Positions 20,843 to 31,658 are shown, counted from the stretch's first letter. The stretch: 64,000 bases of DNA from Brachionus manjavacas (GCA_019054805.1 JAHQIY010000003.1:5766001-5830000); one strand, 5' to 3'. The notes: generated by a model not told the origin, from the sequence alone. Made by a program: numbers and translations.

Positions 20843-21240
20843 GGCTTCTTTTGGACCATGCATCAAAGTAAATCTCGCCCATGCTTAAATATTTTTGATT
20901 AAGAACGCATGGTCTAATAGTATTATCAGGGGTTTAGGGCCGCATCAAACTCTGAAATTCTTAATTGAATGCCTCATCAAGACTTGACTTTAAGACAATA
21001 AGTAAAAGGAATTTTTTTTACTATGCATTTGGTGCAGCACCAATAATTAAAATAATAATATATCAGAAAAATTACTTTTTTATTAATTCGTTTTTTTTTA
21101 ATTTTTTGTTTTAAACTCGATTTTTTTTAATTTTTAAGAATTTCATAGTCTGATAGGGCCCAAAACCCCTGATAATCCTTAATAAAAAATGTTTTAACAT
21201 GGGCTAGATTTACTTTGGTGCTTGGTCCAAAAGCGTGTCT
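20843..21240. repeat. Fold-back element, about 110-bp inverted arms
   Basis: Left arm 20843-20962 (CTTTTGGACCATGCATCAAA, TATCAGGGGTTTAGGGCC, TGAAATTCTTA) pairs with right arm 21135-21240 (TAAGAATTTCA, GGGCCCAAAACCCCTGATAA, TTTGGTGCTTGGTCCAAAAG), with about 80-85% complementarity and a spacer of about 170 bp. No ORF inside. Likely a MITE. Confidence 0.75.
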
Positions 21241-21769
21241 TAATTTGTGGTGCAGCATAATCGAACCAGGGAATACGGTAACTTAAAGTATTTTATAGGA
21301 AGTTTTAAAAAAAATAATTTCTCCGAATAAAATTGCTTTCAAAATCTCAAACAATTGAAACTATAAAACTTATTGAAAAATAATTAAGACTAGAGTTAAA
21401 TTGATCAAGTTAAAAGTCAAAGTCAAGTCTCGACTTTAATAAATTTTTTGAAGTCATTTAGAGCTAGCTGCTGTTGTCAGAATTTAAATCATATCTTTTG
21501 GGTTTTTTTCATGTGTATAAAACAAAAGAGATAGATATTTTAGTATAGTCCCTTAAAATCTTCGGCATATAATTAATTGAACTAGCTAAAATGATGAATT
21601 TTACTAGATAATAAAAAAATAGATAAAACAGATGAATATTACTAGATATTTTATTAAAACCTTAGATAAAAAGATAAACGACTATTTATTTAGATATTTC
21701 ATTAGATAAAAAATAAAAATACAAGATAAAAAAATGAAAAAAAGCAAATAAAATTTAATTAAATTAAGA

Positions 21770-22330
21770 CTAATTAATTCTTCTTCTTTTACTTTTAATT
21801 ACTTGCACGTTTTCGTCGGCATTGTTATTTGAAGATGTTCTTTTAGCTGTTGATTTTTGACTCGCGACTTTGTTTGAATTAGAACCCGCGTCACACTTTT
21901 TCGGTCTACCACGCCCACGTTTGGTTTCGATAATATCTGGCGATTTGGAATTAATGTTTTCAAGAGACTCTAAAACTTTCATTTCAAATATCTCGCTTGT
22001 ACGATTTACACGTTGGTTAACTTGCTGGTTTACTGGTATGTCAAAGTAGTCTTCGTAAGTGTCTTCATCGCTTGAATCGCTTATTTGCTCACCAGGTTGT
22101 TTGTCTAAGCATTCTGCTGTGTTTTTTGGTCTACCTGCTTGTCTTTTTTGACCGATCGGAATTACTTTTACATTTGCAGGAAACTCGAACAAAAGTAGAC
22201 GCTCGGCAAGAGCAATAACATGTTTGCAAATATAATGTTTAGGCCAATACGGACAACTACAACGACTATTTTTCCAATCTGCCTCATTGAAATCAATGTA
22301 GAAAATTGACGTGACGTGAGAATAATAAGA
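21770..22330 (-). pseudogene. MULE transposase C-terminal part (SWIM finger and AT-hook tail)
   Basis: Reading from 22330 downwards: FYIDFNEADWKNSRCSCPYW, PKHYICKHVIALAERLLLFE, giving SWIM ligands C-x-C-x9-C-x-H. Then come KRQAGRPKNTAECL, an acidic region, and RGRGRPKKCD and KRRRIN basic AT-hook-like motifs to the stop at 21770. No catalytic Asp precedes it; the segment starts directly after the deletion. Confidence 0.8.
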
Positions 22331-22357
22331 TAATAAGAATAATAGTTGAAATGTAAC

Positions 22358-22948
22358 TCAAAACCAATTGTTTGTGTTTGTGAGTTGACTTTTTGTGATT
22401 TTCGGGAGATTTTGGCGTTCGATCTCTTTTAATATATTTTTGTTTTTCGTAAAGCCCATGTTAAGCAGCTCGTAAATTTTGTCTCTTGTCTCTTTTGGCA
22501 ACGATTTTTCGAATGCATTTGGCTCATCTGAGTGTTGATGTTGATCGTTCGAGACGTAAACTGATGTTAATTCGGTATCGGCAGTCAACAAAAGATATAA
22601 TCTTTTGGGACACTCTTTTAAGCAATTGTAGAAGCGTTTTTCTCCTTCATTTGTTCTTCTTGTATCACATCGAGTCCTTTTAACCGAGTCTAGTTGGTTG
22701 ATATAATCAATCGCTTCTTTAAGGCTTTGACACTCGATTTGGAGCTCATAATCTTTGTTTTTCCTTCGTTTTTTTCTTTGCGCATTTTGATTTTCAACTA
22801 AATCTGCTTGAGCTTGATTAAAAGTACAAGGTAGCGTTGCTTGTAGATTTTCCCTTGGTACTATCTCGTAAGTCTCTGTGGTAGTAGCCTCAGTGCTTGA
22901 ATCGGAATCCTCGCTACTATAAGATGAAAAAGATTCATTTTGGGTCAT
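22358..22948 (-). CDS. MULE transposase N-terminal part (isolated by internal deletion)
   Basis: An intact 196-residue frame from an ATG at 22948. It has a Ser/Asp/Glu-rich start, then a domain reading KEAIDYINQLDSVKRTRCDT, RRTNEGEKRFYNCLKECPKR and LYLLLTADTELTSVYVSNDQ with Cys-His spacing like a degenerate WRKY/FLYWCH zinc finger, as found at the start of MULE transposases, and a helical segment (RDKIYELLNMGFTKNKNILK). It ends NTNNWF at 22358. It may still be translated, so a truncated DNA-binding protein is possible, but it is transposon-derived. Confidence 0.6.
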   Translation of the reverse strand: MTQNESFSSYSSEDSDSSTEATTTETYEIVPRENLQATLPCTFNQAQADLVENQNAQRKKRRKNKDYELQIECQSLKEAIDYINQLDSVKRTRCDTRRTNEGEKRFYNCLKECPKRLYLLLTADTELTSVYVSNDQHQHSDEPNAFEKSLPKETRDKIYELLNMGFTKNKNILKEIERQNLPKITKSQLTNTNNWF

Positions 22949-23296
22949 TTTTAGTTAAATATAGATTCAAAGTAATTTAAGAAAGCAATTTATATTATCA
23001 ATCTAATTAAATGTCAATTAATTATTTAATTTAAAACTCGAGTTCAAAATTGTATTATCTAGTGTCAATTTTATCGGATGAATTAATCTCAATTGATATC
23101 AATTAATTATTTTATATAGTAAATTCTCTCAATTTATATTGATTAATTTTTTTTTATAGGAGCTAATTTTTTTATCTAGTGAATAAATTCATTATATAGT
23201 AAAAATAATCTTTTTTATCTAGTAGATTCATCATTTTATCTAGTATCAATTAATATTTTGCGAAAATCTTCCAGATAAAGCTTTATTGACAATTAA

Positions 23297-24010
23297 AGTT
23301 CACGAAATTCAAAACTTTAGTGCTTTCTGAATTCTTTATTTTTGACTCAAAATTCGTAATCTACGCCCTTAAAAACCCCATAAAAAAAATAGGAAAAAAC
23401 ACATTATTATTATTATTATTTATTCAATAAACACCGCAAGGGTGATGTAAAGAAAATATAAAAAGGAGAATAAAATAAAGTAAAGTAAAGTAAAGTTTTG
23501 TCTTTCTAGATAAAAAAAAAAAAAAAGAATGTTTCATATTTGTGTTAGTCACATGATTTAAATGAATTAAAAAAAATACTAGAAATAATTTTTCAAATTT
23601 TGTTTTTCGATCGTATTTTTTTTTTGGTTTTCTAAAGTTTTGAAAAAAAGAAAATTCAAACAAAAACAAAAGAAGTAAAAAAGAACTTGTTTAATGGCAA
23701 TTTGGTTTAATGGCATTTTCCTTTTTTTAGCCAACAAAAACCGCCACACCCTTTTTTTTCTAAATTACAATAGCATGTAGAGAATTTTATGTTCTTTCAG
23801 AATATATATTCTTTTTTAGTATATTTAAATTTTATCTTTGAGATTTTGAGTCTTAAAGGGTTTGCTATTTTTGGAACCCTGGGTGTAAAAAAAATTTTTC
23901 TAGCCCTCCCAAAAAAAATTTTTATGGGGTTTTCGAGGGCGTAGATTACGAATTTTGAGTCAAAAATAAAGAATTCAGATAGCACTAAAGTTTTGAATTT
24001 CCTGAACTTT
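23297..24010. repeat. Fold-back element with about 92-bp arms
   Basis: 23297-23390 is repeated inverted at 23920-24010 with very few mismatches; each arm contains TTCAAAACTTTAGTGCT, GAATTCTTTATTTTTGACTC and AATTCGTAATCTACGCCCT in one sense or the other. The spacer is about 530 bp and contains, at 23400-23460, the 3' end of a LINE on the minus strand (CACCCTTGCGGTGTTTATTG plus an AAT trinucleotide run). It starts 25 bp after the MULE's right duplication. Confidence 0.85.
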
Positions 24011-24296
24011 AAAATATCGCTTTTTTTTGATAACTATTCAACCTTTGATTAAAATAAGATCTCAATCTAGAAACCATACAGTTAATTTTTTATATTCATC
24101 CGTTTTTAATGTTATTTTAAATAAGAAGGATTTTTTTAAATTAGGAAAAAATTAATAAAAAATGTTTTAAATAAAAAAGCTAGAAAATGACATTATTGTT
24201 TAATTTTAAAAATCAAAAGTTAAAATAGTGTGCTAGGAACACGCAATTGATTTTTTTTTAAAGGAACTGAAAATAAAACTCCTATTTTCTCTTCAG

Positions 24297-24601
24297 AAGT
24301 TAAGAGTTTGAATTCGTTTTACGATTTAATCGATTCGTATTCAATGTCTACAATATTTAATACAGAATGCTTGAAAACGATAGACATGGAAACTAATACG
24401 ATTAACTCTTCATTTATGGATACAATGACAGAAGAGACACTAGAGTCAACTCTTTTGACGACAAATGCATATACTGAATCTAATTTATCAGCTTTTTTTA
24501 CATATAAGACAACAATTTTTGATAAAGTAACAACCACGCTTCACTCTAGCAATTCGATTGGAACTAGTACTAGTCGGATTTTGAAATCATCTACACAGTA
24601 A
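24297..24601 (+). CDS. Possible terminal exon of a Ser/Thr-rich protein
   Basis: CTATTTTCTCTTCAG ending at 24296 looks like an acceptor. The frame that follows, VKSLNSFYDLIDSYSMSTIF then many Thr/Ser (SSNSIGTSTSRILKSSTQ-stop), is about 100 residues of mucin-like, O-glycosylatable composition, resembling the Thr/Ser linkers of the VMO-I proteins here. No upstream exon or signal peptide could be linked. The antisense frame 24319-24537 is its shadow. It may be a genuine exon of an unrecognised secreted protein or chance. Confidence 0.3.
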
Positions 24602-25002
24602 TTTCTTAGTTAATTTTTTGGATTTTATAATTAAATTAAATTATTCACAATCTCAAAATACAATTTTAATTACACTTAATTTTAAATACGAATTATAAAA
24701 AAATAATTTTGTCAAAAATAGCTCTCTAATATTAAAGCTTTTCACTGTCAATATTTATTTATTAAGGAGTTTTACTACCTGGTAGTTTCGAGCGGCTATA
24801 GCCCTCTTTTCAGCTCCTTTGTTAGAAAACTTTTAAAAAAATCATCAAGTCATTAAAATAATTGTAAATAATCTTATTCCATTCACTTACCCCTCTGTCT
24901 AATATGAAGTTAATTCTAGCTGTAACAAAAGCTATTTTTTAAATAATAATAATTAATATTTCAAATTACACCAAATGGGGCCATTATTAACTAAAATTTT
25001 TA
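24602..25002. other. AT-rich intergenic DNA
   Basis: Only a short GC-richer piece near 24774-24830 (ACTACCTGGTAGTTTCGAGC and TCAGCTCCTTTG) stands out. It resembles the CGCTCCTTTGCC region after the LINE at 16150 and may be a LINE tail. Confidence 0.35.
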
Positions 25003-25160
25003 CAGTGGTGATTTGATACAATGATTTCACCAAATTTTACGATAATTCACGTAAATTACCCTAAAATCGTGACGCAAAAAGTGCCAAAATTCCTCGAAAA
25101 AAATTGTATTTTTTTGTATAAAATTTGGTAAGCTTTCTTGAAAAAGATATTTTAATGTAA
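25003..25160 (+). mobile_element. Terminal fragment of the long-repeat Tc1 family
   Basis: TA-CAGTGGTGATTTG at 25001-25015 is the same terminus as at 10841, followed by diverged CACGTAAATTACC tracts. No partner end is found within the next kilobases, so this is a truncated copy. Confidence 0.65.
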
Positions 25161-25419
25161 AAAATGTAAAAATTTATAAAATAACGGGTGTTCAAAAGTT
25201 TGAGATTTAAAAACATATATTCCCATAGACTAAATTTAACCAATATTTTTTCAGTTATTTTGTATCATATAATAATTAAAAATAAAAAACTAGTTGTTAC
25301 AATTTTTATTAACAGAAATAGGTCATCTGGAACACCTTTACATAAAAATGACGAGTGTCCTTAGATGTTTTTATAGTAAAAATATGTGTTCAATAGTTAA
25401 TTTTTTATTTATTTGTTTT

Positions 25420-26290
25420 ATCTGTGTAGTAGCTTTTTGTTTGACAGTATGTTTATTAAGTTAAACCGTGAATTACAACGTTGTTTTGTTTCATCAAACA
25501 TTGGGGTAAAGGTTAGTTTTGAATCAAATTTTATACCTAAAAACTTTATTTCCTTTTGATTCTCAATTTTATTTACATATATTTCGAAGATATCTTTGTT
25601 TTCATTTTCTAAGGCAACTAATGGTTTCTTTGATTCTTTTTCGGTAAGCTCTTTTTCATTTGATTCGGGAAATCTCTTAATTTGTTTTAAGGTTTGGAAA
25701 AAAGATTCAGTCTCATTCTGACCATTTGAGCGTACATTGACAGGTGACTAACATAGTATAGAAAATCTTTTAAACGACTTAAAAAGCGTCTTCTAAAACT
25801 GGAATTTTAAGGTCTTGTGAGCTAATTTGGGATATTACGTCATTGAAATTTTTTGGCTGATATCTTGGTGTTTTTGTCATCACATTTTCATCATTATCTT
25901 TTTGGTCAGCTTCAATTATTGATGGTGTTTCTTCTTGGTCAATGTAGAGATCATTGTAGTCAATCTTTTTCCTCTTAAGCGACTTAAGCTTATTGGCAAT
26001 GTAGCATTTTTGTGTCAAGTGTCCTTTCTGATGACACTTTTCGCAAAGTGTTCCTTTGGTCAGGGCATTTCGCTATGTTGTGTCCTTCATTATCACAAAA
26101 ATAGCATTTCTGCTTTTGTCCAACAATTGACACAACACACAATTAAACCATACATTATTGTGGGGTCTGACAAGCTTCCAATAATGTTCTCAGCTTCTTT
26201 AGGAAATGATATTCTCACTCTTCTGACACCATTTTTCCTCTCGGGTCTATCTTTATATTTTTCTTCAGTAATGTGTTCAATATTATTCAT
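25420..26290 (-). mobile_element. Truncated LINE: ORF1 with zinc knuckles plus RT scrap
   Basis: ORF1 piece from ATG 26290: MNNIEHITEEKYKDRPERKN, VRRVRISFPKEAENIIGSLS. After a frameshift come two CCHC zinc knuckles, CYFCDNEGHNIAKC and (another frameshift) CEKCHQKGHLTQKC, then a Lys-rich stretch to a stop at 25779. ORF2 is reduced to a thumb fragment at 25640-25430 (EIKFLGIKFDSKLTFTPMFD, QRCNSRFNLINILSNKK), the same family as 48444-48845. CCHC knuckles of this kind occur in ORF1 of Jockey/I/CR1-like LINEs. Confidence 0.75.
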
Positions 26291-26879
26291 TTTGATAAAT
26301 CAAACATATAAATAATATTTAAGGTTCAATTTGTAAGATACTAACTTACTTTTGATCCTCACTAACTAACATATTACTCGAATCAACAAAGCTAAGAACT
26401 TTGATTAAATCTTTGCCGGTAGTCGGTAACGGAAATCCGGATTTTTGGCATTTGAACGGTTGTAAAGTCCGAAGGAAATGTCTTAGAGGCTGGCTCTAAA
26501 TTTCGCTTGAAAAAGTTCAAAAAATTGCACCAGAAAAGTTTTAAGCGCCGGGAGCCGGCCTTTGGTTCTGGCTAAAAAGATGGTCCGTAAATTTTTTTGG
26601 GTTCTTTCTATTTTCAAAGATCCCTGCAGCAAAAACTAAAAGTCGAATCAGAATGCAGGGTTTCAATTCTTGAATTGAAAAATCGCTCAGTGTCCTAGAT
26701 TTTCCCATGTACACATCTGGTTACTAGCTTGTCGCGATGCTCGTTCTTCGCAATTAAAGACATTGTGATGCATAGTGTTGGAAGGAGTATTATATTTTAG
26801 TTAAGGCATATAAAGAACTTCTAATTAATAAGACAAGTAATTTTTTAATGTTTTTCGCTGATAATGAGTTCAGACAAGG

Positions 26880-26965
26880 GAAACTTTAATTTTGAATCAA
26901 AAATTTTAAAGTGTATTCCTAAAAACTTTACTTCTTTTTGTATCTCAATTTTATATTCATATATT
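26880..26965 (-). mobile_element. Small LINE scrap
   Basis: The minus-strand sequence corresponds to the K-F-L-G-I region of the LINE fragment at 25520-25600 (AAAGTAAAGTTTTTAGGAAT and FDSKIKVSL-like reading). Surrounding 26320-26870 shows no gene. Confidence 0.45.
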
Positions 26966-27065
26966 TTTTATTTCAAGTGAATGTCCTACTTATTATGACT
27001 CTATTTTGATAGATAGAAAAAAACTAAGTAAAAATAATAATTAATAATAAATGTCCCTTTTTTAT

Positions 27066-27300
27066 CCTAGTGGATAATGGGGAGGCGCTCATCTCCTTTT
27101 CATGTACCTTTTTGAGTAACGGCTCCGATCTGACACGGAGACTACTGCATCGAGTTGATCATCTACACCGCAATTGTTATCCAGTCGAAACTGGTGCCCC
27201 TATTTTTATAATGAAAGAGGTTTAAACATTCGCCCCGTCTTTCAAAGATTATTTTTTATTAAAATAATAGTTAGGGGAGGACCCCGGGCAGTTTGGAATG
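27066..27300 (+). mobile_element. SINE-like element (copy C)
   Basis: Starts CCTAGTGGATAATGGGGAGG and includes GGCTCCGATCTGACACGG, about 90% identical to copy A at 7586 over 110 bp. The body continues with TCCAGTCGAAACTGGTGCCC and GAGGTTTAAAC, parts of which also appear in copies A and B. It is the longest copy and the best guide to the family structure. Confidence 0.6.
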
Positions 27301-27606
27301 GTAATTAACCTCCCTTTCAGCCTCGTGTTAAGTAGTTTTGATAATTAAGAAAAAAGTGAACAAAATTTTGAAAATGATACAAGACAAACAGATGAAGAAC
27401 TTTTTCTTTTCTTTTTTTTTGGATTATTTGAGAAATACAAATTTTGAATAGAGCATAATAAATTTGGAGGATCCAGGTTCCTGGTAACATGTCTGAACTT
27501 GTCAAAAGGTGTCCAGTATTTGGGTGATGGGCTAGTCGTGTTTTGTGAATCTTTTAGGTCATCGTTAATTTGTGTATTGCAAAGATATTTTGAAGATTTT
27601 TTCACT

Positions 27607-27683
27607 CTCAGCGTGTTTTGAACCCTCGATCCTCTGTTTGAATAACTAACACGCAAACCATTCGGCTATACGGTCTCTTTAAA
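27607..27683 (-). mobile_element. tRNA-like sequence, probably a second SINE head
   Basis: On the minus strand it reads GACCGTATAGCCGAATGGTT then TGCGTG, an A-box-like stretch, and GAGGGTTCAAAACACG, a good B-box, at correct tRNA spacing. Acceptor and T stems do not pair fully, so it is not a credible functional tRNA. Confidence 0.5.
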
Positions 27684-28121
27684 ACAAAAAAAGCGTTGAT
27701 ATTTTACTGAAAATTTTTTCTGATGAAATGGAATAAATATTTAATAATCAAGCACTAGCAAATTACTTAAATAAATAGCTAAAGAAAATTAATTTTTCAT
27801 TTTATTAGGGAACAACACTTAGTTAAATGATTTATGGAACATATTAGATCAGGTGTTCAATTTGTAAGAGATGCAAGAAAAAATAAAAGAGATGAAAATA
27901 ATAAAAAAATTTCAAAAAATTAAATTGAATTAAAAAATATGTTATGTTAATTATCTGTAATAACTTTTCGATTTATCATTACTTGGAATAAATCTTAAAA
28001 TCGAAAAATTTAAATTCGCAGATTGACAGTTTTGAAATATAATTTTAATTCTTTAAAATATTATTTAATAAATAATTTTATAAATAATATGTATTAAAAT
28101 ATCTTTTTATTTTTTTTTAAG

Positions 28122-29010
28122 ATCGGTCACTAATCCTTACGAAAGACTGGAGTTAGAATGGATAATTAACATTACAAATAGTGCTATACTTGCCATTTAT
28201 AAGAATGATTTGATAACTGTTAATAACTCTCATTTTGGCTTTTTTGATTTACAAAGTGGTTTATCGAAATCGTTTTTAGAGCACGATCTTCAGGAACCAT
28301 GTGTTTTCGGAGAAATATTTAACACAAAATTAGTAATTGGTGACTGCTTTTATTTAAGCTTGAATATCTGGTATATTGATAAGTTAAATGATCAGTCGAA
28401 AAAAATACTTGAAATTAATTCAAGATATAAATTTCAATGCTTGACAGTTTTGAAAAATGGAGACTTGGCAATCGGTTGGAATGATGATGTTTATGAAATT
28501 GAGATTTTAGATTCATATACAGGATCACAAAAGTACACACTGGTTGGTCACAATGGTAGAGTTAATCAGATTCTCCAAAGAAATGATGAATATATCATTA
28601 GCAGTTCAATTGACAAGACAGTAATAATTTGGGATTCTAGCGGAAGTTTAATAAAAAAGTTAGAATATCAAGAGGGTGTTGTTTCAATTGCAATTTCAAA
28701 TTACTTGTTTGCACTAGGCTTAGAAGATAAGTCAGTTCAAGTAATAAATTTGAAAAATGGAAGAATAATCAACAGTTTTCAAGCTCATCAGAAGCAACTT
28801 TGTAAACATCAGTGTCTAATTTTTTTGGACGATCAAAGTCTTTTATCGGCATCATTAGATAAAACATTAAAAATTTGGAGTCCAGATTATAATTCATTAA
28901 ATTCAACTATTTTGCTGCATACTACGGATGTGGAACAACTTTTTTTTAAATTTGACTTTTTATTTTCAAGATCAAGCACAGAAATAATCAAATGGTCAAT
29001 AGTTGAATAA
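28122..29010 (+). CDS. WD40-repeat protein (3' part; 5' end unresolved)
   Basis: After TTTTTTTTTAAG at 28110-28121 the frame is open to a TAA at 29010, about 296 residues. Two clear WD40 units are GHNGRVNQILQRNDEYIISS with DKTVIIWD, and AHQKQLCKHQCLIFLDDQSL with DKTLKIWS; diverged blades (GDLAIGWNDDVYEIEILDSY, GLEDKSVQVINL) lie around them, enough for most of a seven-bladed propeller. I see no other domain. A candidate upstream exon at 27823-27863 (LNDLWNILDQVFN) joins in phase through a 258-bp intron, but no start codon was found. AATAAA at 29057. The protein is a generic scaffold with no predicted specific partner. Confidence 0.75.
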
Positions 29011-29019
29011 ATTTTAGAA

Positions 29020-29920
29020 TTTATTTTTTTTTAAATGTAACTTGTTGATTTTAAACAATAAACTAAAATTAACTGAGTAAAAATGGTCGAAAGAAGAAAA
29101 TTTACGTCACGAACTAAAATAAAACTTTCAATTAAAATAATTAAGTCTTAACATAAAAATTTGATTTAGATATATTTTTTAGATTATTTACAGTCTTGGC
29201 TAACGTGGAGTGACTAGGACGGTAGTTTATTTTAAATGTCATTACATTTTTGAATGATAAATAATTTTTTTTTTTATTTATATCAAAATTTAGACACATT
29301 TTTGGAAAGCTCATGAAATTCTTCACAAGAACTTTGAAGGTAAGTTGTGTGTCAGTCGCACAAAATAGAGGACAGTAGAGGGTCAGGGTTTTAAAAAAAA
29401 AATTAAAAAAAAAAAACTAATTAAATTACAAAAAAGGTACATAAAATTCCAAACAAAATATTAAAACTCTTTAAAAATATATTTACTTTTTAAAAAAAGT
29501 AGGAATTAGGAAATTTCCAAAATTAGGGGACTAATGTTTTAGTAAGACCCCCTAGAAACGCATCTTCTGTTTCAGAATTTAACTTTTTAATTTTCAAAAA
29601 GCCACTGTTTAAATTCTATGAGATACTATTTAACCATATTTTCGAGATTATGGAAGTGAAATCATTTGCAAAATAGGTAAAGTATTTTTCTCGCTATTTA
29701 TTTTTGGAACTTCATCAATAAAATTACAAAATAAAAGTGTATTAGTTACAGATTCTTACGGAATTCATTTTGTTTATTTTAGTTTTCATATTGATTTTTT
29801 AAAATTTAAAAAGAAACTATTAATAGGAACAATTCAAATAGTTTCTTCTAAGGTTGAAAATTAAAGAAATCTTAAAAAATTGTTAAAATTTCAATTAACG
29901 GTTAAAAAATCATATTAATT
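29020..29920. other. AT-rich intergenic DNA
   Basis: 3'UTR of the WD40 gene, then nothing recognisable; a 61-codon minus-strand frame at 29141 is not supported. From about 29930 the sequence aligns with 8570-8640 upstream of VMO copy 1, marking the start of the duplicated segment. Confidence 0.5.
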
Positions 29921-30254
29921 TCAATTAAAAATTCCAAATCGGATGAAAATTAAAAAACTCTCCAGAAAAATTAAAACAAGGTTGCAAAGCTTTTAAAATT
30001 TCGTGATAATAAAATTTAATATTTGCATTAATTTTTGTTTAAATATTGAAAATATACTGTAATTTCAAATTTATTTTCTTAAAATATTATTTTTACTTTA
30101 AAATCTTTTTTACTCTTTATTCTTTGTATACATAATATTACCTTTTGTTCTCCGGCTACTAAAGCGAAAATTCTTGAGGAATCATTCTTATTTGTCATAA
30201 AAATAACATAACTTGTTTTTATAATTTATCTTTTTTTCAGAAAATAAGTCAAAA

Positions 30255-31178
30255 ATGAGATTCCTTCTAATAGCACTTAACTTGCTTCTTAAGAATTCTT
30301 ATAATCGAGTAAATCCATGTGACTCTTTTGAAATCGAAAAGGACTTTGACTTTGAAAATGATTTACGAATCTTAATCGATCAGAATAGATTAAGTAAAAT
30401 AATTTGCCTAGTAAACTGCCTTGAAAATTCAGATTGCTATTTTTTGACTCATACTGATGAGACGTGTCGCCTTTACAACAAATATGCTTTGGTCAAAAAA
30501 TTTACATCATCTGAATCTCTAGTGTATAGAAAAGCGTCAGGATTTGAGTAAGAAGATATTAGAAATAAACAAAAAAATTAATTTTAAAAATTAAGCCTTA
30601 CTGTTGAAGACCTTGATTCTTTTTTCACTACAACTTCAACAACACCAATGACTACGATTTCACCGATAATTTCAACAATCAATAACATTTATGGCATAAA
30701 TTGGGGTGAATGGGGATTAATGGAAACATGTGACATTGGGAATTATGTGATCGGATTTAGAACTAAACTTCAAGAGGAGCAAGGGCCAGGTCTAGATTTC
30801 GACGATTCAGCTTTGAATGGAATAGAATTAATTTGCAGTGATGGCAAAACTTTAAGAAGTGCTGAAGGTCCGTATGGAACTTGGGATTCAAACATGGTAA
30901 TTTGTCCTAATAATCAGAGTATTCATGGTTTTAAGTACGGAATAGAAAATTATGTTGACATTAGGGACGATACTGCAACAAATGTAATTAGACTAAAATG
31001 TTCAGATAACATTATCCTACAATCTTTAGAAGGACCATGGAGTAGTTCAATTAGTACACTTTATTGCCCTTATGGAGTTGTTACTGGAATACGAACACAA
31101 GTTGAGGCTGATAAAGGTTCGGATAACGATATAACTGGCCTGAATAATGTTGAATTATTTTGTAAAGTTATTGAATAA
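30255..31178 (+). CDS. Secreted PAN-like + VMO-I domain protein, copy 2 (intact)
   Basis: Exons 30255-30547 and 30596-31178 (intron 48 bp) give 291 residues. Residues 1-22 form a signal peptide. Residues about 40-90 hold a short Cys-containing segment (IICLVNCLENSDCYFLTH, TCRLYNKYALV) like half of a PAN/Apple domain. A Thr/Ser linker (FFTTTSTTPMTT) leads to a complete VMO-I domain of about 165 residues with its three internal G-x-W repeats (WGEWGLMETC, EGPYGTWDSN, EGPWSSS) and conserved Cys. VMO-I folds as a beta-prism in egg outer layers and tear fluid; here an extracellular coat or mucus role is likely, but this is inferred. TTTTTTTCAG ends 14 bases before the ATG. AATAAA at 31188. Exon 2 is about 98% identical to copy 1 while exon 1 is much more diverged. 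Confidence 0.9.
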
Positions 31179-31329
31179 TTTTTTTTAAATAAAGAGAAAT
31201 ATAACAAAGTTAATATTATGAGCAAATAAGATTATTTAATGGAAGTTAAAATTGAGATTAAATTTTGAATCTTTTTAATTTAAAAATATTGAAAATTTAC
31301 TGATTAGTCGACCCTTACTTAAACAAAAT

Positions 31330-31510
31330 TTGATTTTCCCGAAAACTATCATTTGTGGTACAAGATTTCTTTGGAGTGAAACCATGCTTAATTCTATTAA
31401 TCAAATTATGGCCTAATTTTTCAATTATGACTTGGTACAATTCTCTCAGTTATGTAACACACAATCGATGTAAGTGAAACCATCATATATTTTTTCACAT
31501 TGCAGCTATC
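31330..31510 (-). mobile_element. LINE reverse transcriptase fragment (fingers region)
   Basis: Minus-strand translation gives MVSLTSIVCYITERI then, one frame on, LYQVIIEKLGHNLINRIKHG and FTPKKSCTTND. These correspond to the R-P-V-S-L-T-S and QHGF-x-x-x-x-S-C blocks upstream of palm motif A, the very region deleted from the LINE at 14164. Dead. Confidence 0.65.
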
Positions 31511-31658
31511 ACTTTTCTTTAAACTTGGAGTATAATGTTCGTTTCTGGTACTAAGCCTGTCTACTTCGATGCCTTTATCGCATGAGACTTCAGATTTTGT
31601 AAGATTTGAGTCGTCAAACTAATTTTCTAAGTAAAAACTTTTTTTATCGTATTAACTT

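Larger units (their letters stand above)
21564..23262 (-). mobile_element. Non-autonomous MULE with 9-bp target duplication
   Basis: Flanked by AAAATCTTC at 21555-21563 and 23263-23271. The termini are imperfect inverted repeats (GGCATATAATTAATTGAACT against CGCAAAATATTAATTGATAC) that continue with repeated CTAGATAAAATGATGAA-type words over about 150 bp. It carries two transposase parts on the minus strand with the catalytic domain between them missing. Nine-base duplication plus a SWIM finger identify the MULE superfamily. Confidence 0.85.

Noticed and set aside
27607-27683. Functional tRNA gene on the minus strand
   Set aside because: A- and B-box words are present, but acceptor and T stems do not pair, so I scored it as a SINE-like relic.
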